NCBI GenBank assembly: GCA_019637095.1
Contig: JAHBWG010000011.1
Span: 62,001-126,000, forward strand
Length of the DNA: 64,000 bases
Source of the DNA: Sandaracinaceae bacterium
GTDB lineage: Bacteria > Myxococcota_A > Polyangia > Polyangiales > Sandaracinaceae
Direction of reading: 5' to 3'
The notes beneath the pieces were generated by a model that did no database searches, was not told the DNA's origin, and saw nothing but the letters and a program-made list of their open reading frames with translations. Below, in pieces: positions 17,158 through 25,182 of the stretch. A program made the translations under genes and the position numbers. How positions within the stretch are numbered: position 1 is the first letter of the stretch; each line of letters opens with the position of its first letter.

Positions 17158-18500
17158 GGGATCGCGCTCCCGAGCCAGTCGGGCGGGGTCGCGAGCCCGA
17201 GCGCGCCGAGGATCGTCGGGCCGACGTCGTGGATCGAGCGCGGCGCGAGCTCGCCGCGCGAGGCGATCGCGGGGCCCGCCGCGACGACGATCCCGTCCCA
17301 GTCGTGGTTGCAGCCGTCCGGTCCCCGGCCGTCGTCGGCCGCGAGCACGTCGCCGCCCACCAGGCCGGAGCTGCGGTAGTCGAGCTCGCCGAAGAACACG
17401 AGCAGGTCGGGGGGCGCGCCGTTCGCCTGCCGGTAGAGCGCCTCCGGCCGGTGCGCGCGCGCGCGCAGCGCGGGATCGGCCTCGAGCGCGAGGGCGAGCT
17501 CGGCGAGCGCGGCCTCGCGGTCGGTCACGATCCCCTCGGGCTCGCGCCCTCGCAGGTTGAGGAACACGCGCGCGTAGTAGCCCCCCGCGCTCCACGCGCG
17601 CGTGCGCGTCCAGTCGACCATCGCGGGGGTCAGCGCGGACGGCTGCGGCGGCGCGTGTGACAGGACGAGCCAGCCCTCGCGCCGCAGCCACTCGTTGATC
17701 GCGACGGCGCCGCGCATCGGCCGAGCGCCGTGGTCGGAGACGACGAGCACCGTGGTGTCTTCGCCCGCCTCGTCGAGCCACGCGCCGAGCTCCGCGTCGA
17801 CGAACGCGTAGTAGTCGCGCGCGTCGCGCACGCGCGGGTCGTGCGGATCGTGGTCCGGGTGGCTCGGGTCGAGGTGTCGCCACATCGCGTGGTGCAGCCG
17901 GTCGGTGCCCATCTCGACCATCATCGTGAGATCGGGGCGCTCCTCGCGGAAGAGCGCGCGGCCGATCGCGAAGCGGCGCCGCGTCGTCTCGTAGAGCTCG
18001 TCGAGGAGCCGGTCGAGCGCGTCGGTGCGGAACTCCGACACGTCGGGCGCGTGCGGCCCGAAGCGCGCCTCGAGCCGCGCGGCGAGCTCGGGCGGGTGCG
18101 TGTAGGGCGGGGCGACCCCGAGGAAGTCGCCGACGGACACGCCGCGCACGCGCGGCGGCGGGGAGGTCATCGGGACGTAGAGCACGCACGACGTCTTGCC
18201 GTGGGCGGACGCGAGGTCCCACACGCGCGGCGCCTCGGTCGTGCCCGCGCCGAGCGCCAGCTCGTAGGCCCCGTGCGCGCGCTCGCGGAACCCGTAGCGG
18301 CCGAGCTCGCCGGGGTCTCTGCCGCTGACCATGCACGCCCACGCGGGCACCGTGATCGGCGGCGCGACGCTGCGCAGCCGCCCCCACGCGCCGCGCCGCC
18401 GCAGCGCGCTCAGGTTCGGCAGCGCGCGCGCCAGCCGATCGAAGACGAGCGCGGGCGCCGCGCAGTCGAGCCCGACGACCAGGACGCGGTCGGCGCTCAT
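17154..18500 (-). CDS. AlkP-superfamily phosphohydrolase/phosphomutase, paralogue 2
   Basis: This is a 448-aa paralogue of the following gene. It has VVGLDCAAPALVFD near the N-terminus, PPITVPAWACMVSGRDPG with the Thr position kept, EMGTDRLHHAMW and VVSDHGARP as metal-site motifs, and a C-terminal NHDWDGIVVAAGP block. The Asn of the usual PN pair after the nucleophile is Ala here, so its specificity may differ from the neighbour. Its ATG at 18500 overlaps the CPBP gene stop (ATGA), and its own stop overlaps the next GTG, so all three genes are probably translated in a coupled way. Biochemical function is not known. Confidence 0.85.
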   Translation of the reverse strand: MSADRVLVVGLDCAAPALVFDRLARALPNLSALRRRGAWGRLRSVAPPITVPAWACMVSGRDPGELGRYGFRERAHGAYELALGAGTTEAPRVWDLASAHGKTSCVLYVPMTSPPPRVRGVSVGDFLGVAPPYTHPPELAARLEARFGPHAPDVSEFRTDALDRLLDELYETTRRRFAIGRALFREERPDLTMMVEMGTDRLHHAMWRHLDPSHPDHDPHDPRVRDARDYYAFVDAELGAWLDEAGEDTTVLVVSDHGARPMRGAVAINEWLRREGWLVLSHAPPQPSALTPAMVDWTRTRAWSAGGYYARVFLNLRGREPEGIVTDREAALAELALALEADPALRARAHRPEALYRQANGAPPDLLVFFGELDYRSSGLVGGDVLAADDGRGPDGCNHDWDGIVVAAGPAIASRGELAPRSIHDVGPTILGALGLATPPDWLGSAIP

Positions 18501-19228
18501 CGCCACCAGCTCGAGGCGAAGAAGTCCATGGTGCTCGCGACGAGCCAGTGCAGGAGCACGCCCGGCCAGATGCTCCGCGAGCGCAGCGCGATGAAGCACA
18601 GCACGAGCCCCGCGATCATCGCCGAGGCCATCTCCAGCTCGGGCTTGCCGTAGTGCATCAGCGTGAACGGGATGGTGGAGACCAGCACGGAACGTTGCAT
18701 GAAGTCGCGCTGGAAGGCGAAGAGCATGAAGCCGCGGAAGAAGAACTCCCACGCGATCCACTTCACGAGGTAGGCGCCCTCGAACAGCAAGAACAGCTCG
18801 GCCGACGTCTCGGCCGCGGCGAGGCGCGGGTACACCGCGCGGAACGCGGGCAGATCGTGCACCAGCCAGACGAGCGGGATCATCGCGGCCCACAGGCCGA
18901 GCACGACGGCGATCTCCGGCAGCGCGCCCTTCACGCGAAAGCCCAGGTCGCGCGGGCTCCAGCCCTCGCCGAGCCAGGCGAGCCCGAGCGGGGCGAGCAT
19001 CAAGAGGACGACGGCGCTCGCGTGCGCCCAGAAGTGCTGGTGCAGCGCGACGAGCTCGACGCCGACGAGCGCCTGGCTCCGCCGGACGAACCACTCGGGC
19101 GCCGCCGAGGTCGAGCCGTGGTGGTAGTAGAGCACCATCAGCCACGTCGCGGCCGCGCCGAGGTAGAGCGGCCGCCAGCCCATCCCGGGGAAGAGGCGGT
19201 CGACGGACAGCTCGATCCAGCGGCGCAC
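18497..19228 (-). CDS. CPBP-family intramembrane metalloprotease
   Basis: This is a 243-aa polytopic membrane protein with about six to eight hydrophobic segments. The CPBP (CAAX protease/bacteriocin-processing) motifs are present. Motif 1 is WEFFFRG (Glu161, Arg165; the first Glu of the usual EExxxR is Trp). Motif 2 is the FTLMHYGKP box with His192. Motif 3 is around LLHWLV with His227. CPBP proteins are glutamic or metal-type intramembrane proteases acting on prenylated or secreted peptides, or serving bacteriocin immunity. It is the first gene of the unit with the two AlkP-type genes, with an ATGA junction to the second gene. The substrate is unknown. Confidence 0.85.
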   Translation of the reverse strand: MRRWIELSVDRLFPGMGWRPLYLGAAATWLMVLYYHHGSTSAAPEWFVRRSQALVGVELVALHQHFWAHASAVVLLMLAPLGLAWLGEGWSPRDLGFRVKGALPEIAVVLGLWAAMIPLVWLVHDLPAFRAVYPRLAAAETSAELFLLFEGAYLVKWIAWEFFFRGFMLFAFQRDFMQRSVLVSTIPFTLMHYGKPELEMASAMIAGLVLCFIALRSRSIWPGVLLHWLVASTMDFFASSWWR

Positions 19229-19254
19229 GGCCCTGCTCTAGCTCGTGCACACCT

Positions 19255-19273
19255 GTGGCGCAGCCTGCGCCAC
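19255..19273. promoter_or_regulatory. Perfect inverted repeat between divergent genes
   Basis: GTGGCGCA (19255-19262) and TGCGCCAC (19266-19273) are separated by GCC. They lie between the CPBP gene start (minus) and the VWA lipoprotein start (plus). The position suggests an operator or a leader hairpin. No matching second copy was found in the window. Confidence 0.35.
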
Positions 19274-19318
19274 TTCTGTCCGGGTGCTCCCCGACCTGGG
19301 TTGCGTCATGCTCTCGGC

Positions 19319-20614
19319 ATGATTTCTGCGACGGGCTCCGACGTGCACCGCGCCATCCTCAGCGTGACCGTCGCTCTGACCCTCGGGGCGTGCGGCGCCA
19401 AGAACGATCTCCGCGTCCCCGAGCCCGACTGGGACGGCGGGTTCGATGCCGGGTTCGACGCGGGCCTCGACGCCGGCGTCGACGGCGGCCCGACGCCCGA
19501 GGAGTGCATCGAGCTCCCGTTCAACGATCCGCCGCGCGAGCTGCCGATCAGCTTCGTCGCGCAGATCCTGAGCGCGGACGTCTACTTCCTCATCGACGTG
19601 ACCGGGTCGATGGGCGACGAGATCGAGCAGATCCGGAGCGGGCTGACGTCGCGCCTCATCCCGGGGCTCGCGGAGCAGATCGCCGACGTGCGCTTCAGCA
19701 TCGGTCGCTTCGCGGACTTTCCCCTCCCCGCGGCCGGCTACGGCTCGGACGGCGACGAGGTCTTCCGGCTCGTGCTCGAGTCGACCTCGAACATCGACTC
19801 GGTCGTCAACGCGGTGAACCGGCTCTCGCTGCAGTCGGGCGGCGACACGCCCGAGTCGATGATCGAGGCGCTCTACCTCTCGGCCACCGGCGAGGGCCTC
19901 GGAAGCTGGGTGCCGGCCGCGCGCTGTCCTGCGGGCACCGTCGGCTACCCGTGCTGGCGCTCGACCGGCGCCCCGATCATCCTCGCGTTCACCGACGCGT
20001 CGAGCCACAACGGGCCCGGCGGCGCGAACCCCTACGACCCGATCCACTTCCGCGGCCCCCAGCCGCACACCTACGAGCAGGCGGTCAACGCGCTCCGCCG
20101 CATCGGCGCGCGCGTGCTCGGCCTCAACTCGGGCGACTTCGGCGACACCGGCCGCGACCACCTCGAGGCGCTCGCGCGCGACACCGGCGCGGTGCGCCCG
20201 GACGGGACGCCGATCGTGTTCGACATCCGGCGCGACGGCGCGCTCCTCGGCGACTCGGTCATCGAGGCGGTGCGCACGCTCGTCGACGAGGTGCCGATCG
20301 ACGTCGACGTGCTCGTCGAGGACTGGCCGTTCGACGAGGTCGACGCGACGAGCTTCGTCGAGCGCGTCGAGGCGGTGAGCGCGGTGCCGCGCGACGGCGC
20401 GATCCGCCACCCGGATCGGTTCGAGGCGGTGCGGCCCGGCACGCGCGTCAACTTCCGTGTCCTTCTGCGCAACGACAGCATCATGCAGACCGACGTCGCG
20501 CAGCGCTTCTACCTCACCGTGATCCTGCGCGGTGACCGCGTGACGCGCCTGCGCGAGACGCTGCTCGAGATCGTGGTCCCGCCCCGCGGCGGCGGGATCG
20601 TCTGCCCGCTTTGA
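19319..20614 (+). CDS. VWA-domain lipoprotein
   Basis: This is a 431-aa lipoprotein. The signal peptide ends with TLGAC (Cys25), followed by a low-complexity Asp-Ala-Gly linker (GGFDAGFDAGLDAGVDGG, about 40-57) typical of Polyangia surface proteins. A von Willebrand factor A domain starts at about 86 with the MIDAS-like DVTGSMGD (93-100), where Thr replaces the first Ser. It includes GGDTPESMIEALY and the IILAFTDASSHN strand. Such VWA lipoproteins bind metal ions and probably partner proteins at the outer membrane or cell surface. The ATG at 19319 gives a proper signal peptide; the longer frame from 18548 is spurious. It is convergent with the exonuclease gene, 6 nt away. Confidence 0.85.
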   Translation: MISATGSDVHRAILSVTVALTLGACGAKNDLRVPEPDWDGGFDAGFDAGLDAGVDGGPTPEECIELPFNDPPRELPISFVAQILSADVYFLIDVTGSMGDEIEQIRSGLTSRLIPGLAEQIADVRFSIGRFADFPLPAAGYGSDGDEVFRLVLESTSNIDSVVNAVNRLSLQSGGDTPESMIEALYLSATGEGLGSWVPAARCPAGTVGYPCWRSTGAPIILAFTDASSHNGPGGANPYDPIHFRGPQPHTYEQAVNALRRIGARVLGLNSGDFGDTGRDHLEALARDTGAVRPDGTPIVFDIRRDGALLGDSVIEAVRTLVDEVPIDVDVLVEDWPFDEVDATSFVERVEAVSAVPRDGAIRHPDRFEAVRPGTRVNFRVLLRNDSIMQTDVAQRFYLTVILRGDRVTRLRETLLEIVVPPRGGGIVCPL

Positions 20615-20620
20615 GCGTGC

Positions 20621-21382
20621 TCAGAAGCGGCGGCCGCGCCAGATCGCGAAGTCCACGTCCTGCTGCGCGGCGTAGCGCACCTGCACGCGGATGAGCTCGC
20701 CGTAGGTCGCGGGCATGCGCTCGGACATCGCGAACAGCACGCGGCCGGCCGCCTCGGCGTCGTTGGCGGCGCGGTGCGCCTCCTCGAGCGGGACGCCGAG
20801 GTGCGCGCAGATCTCGCCGAGCTTCGCGCTGCGATCGGGGAACAGCTCGCGCACCCAGACGAGCGGGTCGACCCACTCCACCTCCGCCTGCATCGCGGGG
20901 GGCAGCTCCTCGCCCCACGTCGGCTCGCCGAGGCGCTCGAGCTCCGCGAGCAGGAACCGCTTGTCGAAGCCGGCGTTGTACGCGACGGGCAGCCGCCCCT
21001 CGAGCACCGCGCGGATCTCTGGCCAGACCGCGTCGAAGCGCGGCTGATCGGCGAGCATCTCGTCGGTGATGCCGTGCACCGAGGAGGCCTCGGCCGGGAC
21101 CGGGATCGTCGGATGGATGAGCCAGTTGTGGCTCGCGCTGAGCACGCCGTCGTCGAAGCAGACGATGCCCATCTCGAGCACGCGGTCGGTCGCGGGGTCG
21201 AGGCCCGTCGTCTCGAAGTCGATGATCGCGAGCGCGCTCTCGGCCCAGATGCGATCCGGCTCGAAGCCGACCGCGAGCCCGGGCACCGGCAGGCCGACCT
21301 GCGTCTTCGCGAGGCGATCGGCGATCCCCGGGTAGTGGCGGCCCGTCGGGAAGCAGCCGCAGATCTCCACCTGACCGCGCAT
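20621..21382 (-). CDS. DnaQ-family 3'-5' exonuclease
   Basis: This is a 253-aa DEDD exonuclease. ExoI is IIDFETTGLD (Asp55, Glu57), ExoII includes VAYNAGFDKRFLLAE, and ExoIII is AHRAANDAEAAG, with the His and Asp in H-x4-D spacing (DEDDh type). Relatives include the DNA polymerase III epsilon subunit and RNase T-like proofreading nucleases. The 48-residue N-terminal extension before ExoI contains CGCFPTGRHYPGIADRLAKT and has no known role. No polymerase domain is attached. It probably acts in DNA repair or RNA processing in the cytoplasm. It is divergent from gluQ, with 56 nt between the starts. Confidence 0.88.
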   Translation of the reverse strand: MRGQVEICGCFPTGRHYPGIADRLAKTQVGLPVPGLAVGFEPDRIWAESALAIIDFETTGLDPATDRVLEMGIVCFDDGVLSASHNWLIHPTIPVPAEASSVHGITDEMLADQPRFDAVWPEIRAVLEGRLPVAYNAGFDKRFLLAELERLGEPTWGEELPPAMQAEVEWVDPLVWVRELFPDRSAKLGEICAHLGVPLEEAHRAANDAEAAGRVLFAMSERMPATYGELIRVQVRYAAQQDVDFAIWRGRRF

Positions 21383-21438
21383 CGCGTCGCGACCATCGCG
21401 CGCCCCACGATCGACCGCAAGTGCTACGAGACGGAGCC

Positions 21439-22320
21439 ATGGGCTACCGGGGTCGCTTCGCGCCGTCGCCGACCGGGCCGATCCACCTCGGCACCGCGCG
21501 CACCGCGCTCCTGGGCTGGCTGCGCGCGCGCGGGGAGGGCGGCGCGTTCGTGCTGCGGATGGAGGATCTCGACGCGCCCCGCGCGCGCCCCGGCGCGGCG
21601 CAAGCGATCCTCGAGGACCTCGCGTGGCTCGGCCTCGACTGGGACGAGGGGCCGGACGTCGGCGGTCCGTGCGGGCCGTACACGCAGTCGGAGAAGCTCG
21701 ACCGCTACGCCGAGGTCCTCGCGCGGCTCGCGCCGTTCACCTACCCGTGCACCTGCTCGCGCAAGGAGATCCAGGAGCTCGCCTCGGCGCCGCACGGCGC
21801 GGAGCCGGTGTATCCCGGCACCTGCCGCGCGGGCCCGACGCACCCGGAGCGCGAGGCGGCGACGCGCTTCCGCATGCCCGATCCGCCGCCGGCCTTCGAC
21901 GACGCGGTGCTCGGCCGCGTCGAGGGCGTGGGTCGCGGTGACTTCGTGCTCCACCGGCGCGACGGCGCGTTCGCCTACCAGCTCGCGTGCGTCGTCGACG
22001 ACCACGACATGCGCATCACCGAGGTGCTCCGCGGCGCCGACCTCGTCGCGTCGACGCCGCGCCAGATCGCGCTCTACGAGGCGCTCGGCTGGCCGGTGCT
22101 CGCGTTCGCGCACGTGCCGCTCGTGCTCGGGCCCGACGGGGAGCGGCTCGCGAAGCGGCACGGCGCGATCTCGATCGCGGAGCTGCGCGCGGCCGGCCAG
22201 GACGCGGCCTCGATCGTGGGCGCGCTCGCGCACGGCGTCGGGCTGATCGACGCGCCCCGCCCGACGCGCCCCGCCGAGCTCGTCGGCCGGCTCGAGCTCG
22301 CGCGCCTGCGCGCGCGCTGA
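21439..22320 (+). CDS. gluQ: Glutamyl-Q tRNA(Asp) synthetase
   Basis: This is a 293-aa GluQRS. It contains the catalytic half of glutamyl-tRNA synthetase without the anticodon-binding domain. The N-terminus carries the HIGH-type signature FAPSPTGPIHLGTARTA, then the zinc-site cysteines CTCSRKE and YPGTCR, QLACVVDDHDMRITEVLRGAD in the core, and the KMSKS equivalent LAKRHGA near 245. GluQRS attaches glutamate to queuosine-34 of tRNA-Asp. The ATG at 21439 is chosen because it directly precedes the YRGRFAPSPTG block; an upstream TTG/CTG-type extension is unlikely. No queuosine biosynthesis genes are adjacent. Confidence 0.93.
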   Translation: MGYRGRFAPSPTGPIHLGTARTALLGWLRARGEGGAFVLRMEDLDAPRARPGAAQAILEDLAWLGLDWDEGPDVGGPCGPYTQSEKLDRYAEVLARLAPFTYPCTCSRKEIQELASAPHGAEPVYPGTCRAGPTHPEREAATRFRMPDPPPAFDDAVLGRVEGVGRGDFVLHRRDGAFAYQLACVVDDHDMRITEVLRGADLVASTPRQIALYEALGWPVLAFAHVPLVLGPDGERLAKRHGAISIAELRAAGQDAASIVGALAHGVGLIDAPRPTRPAELVGRLELARLRAR

Positions 22321-22327
22321 TCGCGCG

Positions 22328-22456
22328 TCAGACGCTCGGGTCGGGCAAGAGGGCGCGGGCGCGCCGCTCGTGCGTGAACAGGTGGACGACCAGGTACGCG
22401 CTGCCCACGACGTAGTGCGCGACCCCCTCGGGAACCATCAAGGCTCTTCGCAGCAT
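22328..22456 (-). CDS. Possible small protein of 42 residues
   Basis: This short frame (MLRRALMVPEGVAHYVVGSA start) contains one mildly hydrophobic segment (about 11-29) and a basic C-terminus. Its interest comes from the 80 bp before it, between the Yip1 stop and this ATG. They are clearly richer in A and T than anything nearby (runs such as ATTTTCTTC and GATCGTTTTCG) and look like a promoter. There is no ribosome binding site and no recognisable family. It may be a real small gene, a leader peptide or chance. Confidence 0.3.
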   Translation of the reverse strand: MLRRALMVPEGVAHYVVGSAYLVVHLFTHERRARALLPDPSV

Positions 22457-22536
22457 GATCGAGAGCTTGAACGGCCCTCGTTTCGTCTCTGTTTCCGCCG
22501 AAGAAAATCGGTGCTTCGAAAACGATCGGGCGCGCG

Positions 22537-23373
22537 TCAGGGCGCGGGCGCCGGGGGGAGCGTCGCGACCATGCCCAGCACGAGCAGCGCGTAGCCGCCG
22601 ACGATGGTCAGGAAGAAGACGACGCGGTAGCCGATCGCCGCGGCGGCGGCCCAGTCCGTCCCGCAGCGGTGCACCTCGCGCAGCCCGATCACCTCGAGGC
22701 CCACGACCCAGAACCACGTGAAGCTGCCGAGCAGCGGGATGAACGTGAAGAGGTAGGGCGCGTTGGAGTACGAGCAGACGCGCAGCGTGTCCTCGAAGGA
22801 GCCGCGCGACTTCTTTGCGATCGCGAGCACACCGTGCGCGCAGGCGGCGGCGATCACCTGGCCGAAGAGCGCGTTCGCCGGGCCGGCCATCAGCGCGAGC
22901 AGCGGGCTGAGGCCGAGCATCGCGCAGCCGTACACGCCGAGCACCGCGCCGACCGGCGCGAGCGTGTCGTCGCCGATCGCGGCGATCGCGCCGCCGCTGA
23001 GCAGCACGAGCGCGCCCGCGACGACGTACGACAGGAACAGGCCGATCGTGACCGTCAAGACGCCGTGCACGACGGCGCCGATCACGCTGTCCTGTGTGGT
23101 CGGCGTGCGGAAGAACCGGCTCGGCGAGCCCATCGCGAGCTTCACGGTCTGCCAGAACGCGCGCACGTTCCCGACCTCGGCCCGGCGCTCCCACGGGATC
23201 GGCTCGCCGAGGCCCTTCTGCGCGCACGTCGCGCAGACCTCGCGGCCCCTCACGGCGGAGAACAGGCAGGCGGCGCAGCCGAAGTCGCCGCAGCGCGTGC
23301 ACACGAACGTCGCCGCGACGCCGTGCGCTCCGCAGCTCGCGCCTTCGTGGCTCGTGTCGAGCGGAGCGTTCAC
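22537..23373 (-). CDS. Yip1-domain membrane protein with N-terminal zinc finger
   Basis: This is a 278-aa protein. Residues of about 12-52 form a B-box-like zinc-binding module (CGAHG, CTRCGDFGCAACL, CATC). Five or six membrane helices follow and match the Yip1 family (TPTTQDSVIGAVVHGVLT; a GPANALFGQVIAAACAHG helix; FEDTLRVCSYSNAPYLFTFIP). Bacterial Yip1 proteins often have this zinc-finger fusion in Myxococcota. Their role is unknown, though a membrane-organisation role is often assumed. It is upstream of a possible small gene and downstream of the cyclic-nucleotide-binding protein gene, in the same direction. Confidence 0.82.
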   Translation of the reverse strand: MNAPLDTSHEGASCGAHGVAATFVCTRCGDFGCAACLFSAVRGREVCATCAQKGLGEPIPWERRAEVGNVRAFWQTVKLAMGSPSRFFRTPTTQDSVIGAVVHGVLTVTIGLFLSYVVAGALVLLSGGAIAAIGDDTLAPVGAVLGVYGCAMLGLSPLLALMAGPANALFGQVIAAACAHGVLAIAKKSRGSFEDTLRVCSYSNAPYLFTFIPLLGSFTWFWVVGLEVIGLREVHRCGTDWAAAAAIGYRVVFFLTIVGGYALLVLGMVATLPPAPAP

Positions 23374-23398
23374 CGCGCGCTCCTACGCGCCCGGGCGC

Positions 23399-23866
23399 TC
23401 AGAACTTCCCGGTGACCGACAAGAACGTCATCTTGTCGTTGGTCTCGCGCAGCCGCGCGCTCAGGATCTTCACGAAGTTCCACAGGATCTCGTACGCGAG
23501 ATCCTTGTCCAGAAAGAGCAGATCTTCCAGCGCGCTCTTCGTGAGCACGAGGAGCCGGCAGCGCTCGTGCACCCGCGCGTCGGCGCTGCGGGGGAAGTCG
23601 TCGATGAGCGACATCTCGCCGAACGCGGCGCCCGGCCCGAGCACCGCGAGCGCCTCCTCGCCCATCCCCGAGACCTCGCGCGAGATCCGCACCTTGCCCT
23701 CGAGGATCAGGTAGAGCTTGTCGCCCACCTCGCCCTCGCGGAAGATCACGTCCCCGACGCGGTAGGACTCCTCCGAGCACACCGCCGCCAGCCGCTCGAT
23801 CCCCGCCGGGTGGATCTCCTGGAAGAGCTGGATGCTCGCGAGCACGTCGCCTACGGACTCGGCCAT
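23399..23866 (-). CDS. Cyclic nucleotide-binding domain protein
   Basis: This 155-aa protein consists almost entirely of one CAP-family cyclic nucleotide-binding beta-roll (about 10-125). GEVGDKLYLILEGKVRIS and the phosphate-binding cassette GPGAAFGEMSLIDDFPRSAD are visible; Arg and Ser of PRSA match the cAMP-contact positions. A C-terminal helical region (ILWNFVKILSARLRETND) follows, with no helix-turn-helix, so it is not a classical CRP regulator. It probably works through a partner protein. The start at the ATG at 23866 follows the hairpin element located between this gene and trxB. Confidence 0.85.
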   Translation of the reverse strand: MAESVGDVLASIQLFQEIHPAGIERLAAVCSEESYRVGDVIFREGEVGDKLYLILEGKVRISREVSGMGEEALAVLGPGAAFGEMSLIDDFPRSADARVHERCRLLVLTKSALEDLLFLDKDLAYEILWNFVKILSARLRETNDKMTFLSVTGKF

Positions 23867-23934
23867 GCGTGCGGCCGATGGTATCGGGCGCGCGCCGGCA
23901 GCGCCAGGAACCGGCCGCCGACCCCGCGCGCGTT

Positions 23935-24070
23935 CGAGAGCAGCCCTGTGGCATCGGTCGAGGAGGCGCGATCCCCCCGCAGGGAGGGATCGCGGCCCGG
24001 TGCGCGTTCGAGACCAGCCCGTCGCGCAGCGACGGGCGTAGGTCGAGGGGGCCCCATCGCCGCGATGGGG
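23935..24070 (-). repeat. Modular hairpin intergenic element, copy A
   Basis: This fills much of the trxB-to-CNBD gap (both genes read leftward). In the minus direction it comprises CCCCATCG paired with CGATGGGG (24052-24070) and a spacer CCCCCTCGACC. A perfect 9-bp stem GCCCGTCGC with a TGC loop follows (24017-24037), then TGGTCTCGAACGCG and a longer GC hairpin (GCGATCCC/GGGATCGC, about 23969-23994). The remainder is a degenerate second copy. It abuts the terminator-like hairpin at 24071-24092. The same modules recur at 31.2 and 35.4 kb. Confidence 0.75.
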
Positions 24071-24092
24071 GGAGGGGTTGGAACAACCCTCC
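24071..24092 (-). terminator. TTC-loop hairpin after trxB
   Basis: On the minus strand, GGAGGGTTG, loop TTC and CAACCCCTCC form a hairpin with one unpaired C, starting 4 nt after the trxB stop codon. It is the same hairpin as those after dnaK and at 35.4 kb. There is no U-tract, so termination is inferred from position. Confidence 0.6.
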
Positions 24093-24096
24093 AGAA

Positions 24097-25044
24097 TCAC
24101 AGCAGCCCGTTCGCCGCGAGCCAGCGCTCCGCCTCGATCGCGGCCATGCAGCCGGTGCCCGCGGCGGTCACCGCTTGGCGGAACACGTGGTCCTGCACGT
24201 CGCCGCACGCGAACACGCCATCGATCTTCGTCGCCGTCGAGTCGGGCTTGGTCACGAGGTAGCCGAGCTCGTCCGTGTCGAGCCAGTCGCGGAACACCTT
24301 CGTGCTCGGGATGTGCCCGATCGCGATGAACAGGCCGGTGCACTCCTTCACGGAGACCTCGCCGGTCTCGATGTTCTTGACCCGCACGCCGGTGACCTCG
24401 CCCTTCGCGACGTCGAGCACCTCCTCGACGACCGAGTCCCAGAGGAACGAGATCTTGGGGTGCTTGAGCGCGCGCTCCTGCATGATCTTCGAGGCGCGCA
24501 GCTCCTTGCGGCGGTGGATCACCGTGACGCTGCGGCAGAGGCCTGCGAGGTAGAGCGCCTCCTCCATCGCGGTGTCCCCGCCGCCGACGACGCAGACGTC
24601 CTGCTCGCGGAAGAAGTACCCGTCGCAGGTCGCGCACGCGCTCACGCCGCGGTTCTGGAGCAGCTTCTCGCTCTCGAGGCCGAGCCAGCGCGCGGACGCG
24701 CCCGTCGCGACGATCACCGCGTTGGCCTCGTAGACGTCCTCGCCGACGTAGCACTTGTACGGGCGCGCGGAGAGGTCCACCCGATCGACGTCGGCGGTGA
24801 TGATCTCCGTGCCGAAGCGCAGCGCCTGATCGCGAAAGTGCTTCATCAGCTCGGGGCCGGTGATCCCCTCGGGGAAGCCCGGGTAGTTCTCGACTTCCGT
24901 CGTGATCATGAGCTGACCGCCCGGGATCATCCCGTCCATCATGTGGCCCTCGATGCAGAGCGGCTTCAGGTTCGCGCGCGCCGCGTAGATGGCCGCGGTG
25001 AGCCCCGCGGGGCCAGAGCCGATGATGATGACGTTGCGGGTCAT
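24097..25044 (-). CDS. trxB: Thioredoxin-disulfide reductase
   Basis: This is a 315-aa low-molecular-weight thioredoxin reductase. The FAD-binding motif VIIIGSGPAGLTAA is at 5-18, the redox pair CATC is at 137-140 followed by Asp141, the NADPH motif VVGGGDTAMEEALYLA is at about 152-167, and the C-terminal FAD motif is GVFACGDVQD. It transfers electrons from NADPH to thioredoxin. No thioredoxin gene is adjacent. The gene stands alone, with its own upstream gap and a hairpin immediately after the stop. Confidence 0.95.
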   Translation of the reverse strand: MTRNVIIIGSGPAGLTAAIYAARANLKPLCIEGHMMDGMIPGGQLMITTEVENYPGFPEGITGPELMKHFRDQALRFGTEIITADVDRVDLSARPYKCYVGEDVYEANAVIVATGASARWLGLESEKLLQNRGVSACATCDGYFFREQDVCVVGGGDTAMEEALYLAGLCRSVTVIHRRKELRASKIMQERALKHPKISFLWDSVVEEVLDVAKGEVTGVRVKNIETGEVSVKECTGLFIAIGHIPSTKVFRDWLDTDELGYLVTKPDSTATKIDGVFACGDVQDHVFRQAVTAAGTGCMAAIEAERWLAANGLL

Positions 25045-25182
25045 GGGGTGCGTCTAGCCCAGATCCGTAGGGCCTGGCAACGCCGACGGCACCCTTGACG
25101 TGGGACGCGGCCAGGGTGGAAAATCACGATCACGTCACGGTGTCGGTTGGGGGACCGTGATGAGCGTGTCGGAGGGGGGCCC

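Noticed and set aside
18548-20614. 688-aa version of the VWA protein starting at 18548
   Set aside because: The first 257 residues are antisense to the CPBP gene. The ATG at 19319 gives a lipoprotein signal peptide.
23930-24060. tRNA-like segment (GTTCGAG motifs) between trxB and the CNBD gene
   Set aside because: No acceptor stem, anticodon loop or CCA-proximal pairing; the segment is explained by the hairpin element.
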